In this document: piece after piece, positions 5,175 through 6,314 of the stretch
How positions within the stretch are numbered: the first letter of the stretch is position 1
Layout: every line of letters begins with the position of its first letter
Origin: Lutispora sp.
Lineage (GTDB): Bacteria; Bacillota; Clostridia; Lutisporales; Lutisporaceae
Length of the DNA stretch: 6,314 bases
Reading direction: 5' to 3'
Assembly (NCBI GenBank): GCA_030834765.1
Contig: JAUQXG010000277.1
Location: 1 to 6,314 of the forward strand
Notes under the pieces: generated by a model
Database searches by the model: none
What the model saw: the letters and a program-made list of their open reading frames with translations, nothing else
What the model was told of the DNA's origin: nothing
Program-made: the position numbers and the translations under genes

Positions 5175-6314
5175 TTGTTATTTGAAGATTTAAACTTGAT
5201 TATGCCTATTCAGAAGGCGCTAAAAACTGAAAAATATGATCATCCTACTCCTATACAGGAAAAAGCCATTCCATCTATACTTGCGGGAAGGGATTTGCTT
5301 GGGTGTGCACAGACAGGAACGGGTAAGACAGCTGCTTTTGCTATTCCCATATTGCAAATCCTTTCTAGTGAAAGAACGGTAAAAAGAGATACTCGCCACA
5401 TAAGGGCATTAATATTAGCGCCTACCCGTGAACTAGCTATTCAGATTGGAGAAAGCTTTGAAGCCTATGGGCAATATTTAAGACTGAAGACTACAGTAGT
5501 CTTCGGTGGAGTATCTCAGAGACCTCAAACAGATGCGTTGAGAGCAGGAGTTGATATTCTGGTTGCAACGCCAGGAAGATTGCTTGATTTAATTAACCAG
5601 GGATATATTAGCATACATAATGTAGAAATGTTTGTGCTTGATGAGGCAGATCGTATGTTGGATATGGGGATGGTTCAGGATGTGAAAAGAATCATAGCGC
5701 AGATGCCTGGAAAAAGGCAAAACATGCTATTTTCTGCCACCATGCCACAAGAAGTCTCACAGCTTGTAAGCTCTATTTTGATAAATCCAGTTAAGATAGA
5801 GGTGAAACATAATACAGATCCTTCAAAGAGTATTAAGCAAGCAGTATATTTTGTTGATGAAACAGACAAGATCCCACTTTTGATTCACTTGCTGAAAAGA
5901 AAGTCCATTATTTCTGCTTTAGTATTTACACGAACAAAGCGAAGAGCAGATAAAGTAAACAAGGCTCTTGAAAAAGCAGGGATAAAATCTCGGGCTATTC
6001 ATGGAGATAAATCACAAAATGTCAGGCAAGCGGCTTTAAATGGTTTTAAAAATAAAGAAATCAGAGTTCTAGTTGCAACAGATGTAGCAGCAAGAGGTAT
6101 TGATGTGGATGAATTGTCACATGTAATTAATTTTGACTTACCGAATATACCAGAAACTTATGTGCATCGAATTGGACGTACCGGAAGGGCTGGCTTAGGG
6201 GGAACAGCATTTTCTTTTTGTGATAATCAGGAAAGGCCATATTTAAAGGATATTGAGAAACTTATGGCTAAGTCAATCGAAATAATCAAAGAACACCCCT
6301 ATCCATTAATAAAC
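5175..6314 (+). CDS. rhlE: DEAD-box RNA helicase, RhlE-type, 3'-truncated by the window edge
   Basis: ATP-dependent RNA helicase that opens short RNA duplexes; relatives act in ribosome assembly, RNA decay and cold adaptation in the cytoplasm. The frame is open for 380 codons to the last base. It starts at TTG, chosen because AAGGAG ends seven bases upstream and because the next ATG (5202) would remove the conserved Phe-x-x-Leu N-terminal motif (FEDLNL). All core motifs are present in order: Q motif PTPIQ (24-28), Walker A AQTGTGKT (45-52), PTRELA (83-88), GG (111-112), TPGR (132-135), DEAD (156-159), SAT (187-189), VFTRTK (250-255), ATDVAARGID (301-310) and HRIGRTGRAG (331-340). Phrases such as VVFGGVSQRP, VLDEADRMLDMG and RQNMLFSATM resemble E. 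coli RhlE closely. Both RecA-like domains are complete; only the C-terminal tail is missing. It follows a terminator and has its own leader, so it is probably transcribed alone. RhlE versus another DEAD-box subgroup is judged by eye. Confidence 0.93.
   Translation, partial: MLFEDLNLIMPIQKALKTEKYDHPTPIQEKAIPSILAGRDLLGCAQTGTGKTAAFAIPILQILSSERTVKRDTRHIRALILAPTRELAIQIGESFEAYGQYLRLKTTVVFGGVSQRPQTDALRAGVDILVATPGRLLDLINQGYISIHNVEMFVLDEADRMLDMGMVQDVKRIIAQMPGKRQNMLFSATMPQEVSQLVSSILINPVKIEVKHNTDPSKSIKQAVYFVDETDKIPLLIHLLKRKSIISALVFTRTKRRADKVNKALEKAGIKSRAIHGDKSQNVRQAALNGFKNKEIRVLVATDVAARGIDVDELSHVINFDLPNIPETYVHRIGRTGRAGLGGTAFSFCDNQERPYLKDIEKLMAKSIEIIKEHPYPLIN

Noticed and set aside
1..6314. CRISPR arrays, insertion sequences, tRNA or rRNA genes
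   Set aside because: No regularly spaced repeats, transposase-like frames, terminal inverted repeats or tRNA/rRNA signatures were seen on either strand.

Overview
The window is AT-rich, with short intergenic gaps, strong AAGGAG/GAGGAGG ribosome binding sites, intrinsic terminators and some TTG starts. That fits a low-GC Gram-positive anaerobe, most likely of the Clostridia. The lipoprotein flavin reductase, a family typical of anaerobic gut and sediment Firmicutes, supports this. The species cannot be named from the sequence. All four genes lie on the + strand, and the three gaps each hold a terminator, so most or all are probably separate transcription units.

Layout: (1) 1-1241, the 3' part of a type I glutamine synthetase (glnA), cut by the left edge and closed by a hairpin terminator at about 1295-1345. 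(2) 1549-2778, an unusual regulator joining a MerR-type DNA-binding domain, a short cysteine-containing ribbon and a methyltransferase-like domain with a degraded SAM loop; a long hairpin terminator follows at 2805-2861. (3) 3014-4807, a secreted lipoprotein reductase carrying an FMN-binding domain with a covalent flavinylation motif and a fumarate-reductase-type FAD domain, followed by a terminator at 4837-4872. (4) From 5175 past the right edge, an RhlE-type DEAD-box RNA helicase with a TTG start, preceded by a 367-base leader region rich in hairpins and repeats.

The most interesting part is the regulator/reductase pair. Upstream of the reductase is a TTGACA box and a TAAAAT box separated by 19 bases. 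This over-long spacer is the hallmark of promoters activated by MerR proteins, and the adjacent upstream gene is a MerR protein. The reductase seems to lack the fumarate-binding arginine and histidine residues of flavocytochrome c fumarate reductase, so its electron acceptor is probably something else. The working hypothesis is a small inducible module: a methyltransferase-fused MerR sensor switches on a cell-surface flavin reductase for an unidentified organic electron acceptor. The glutamine synthetase and the helicase look like unrelated housekeeping neighbours.
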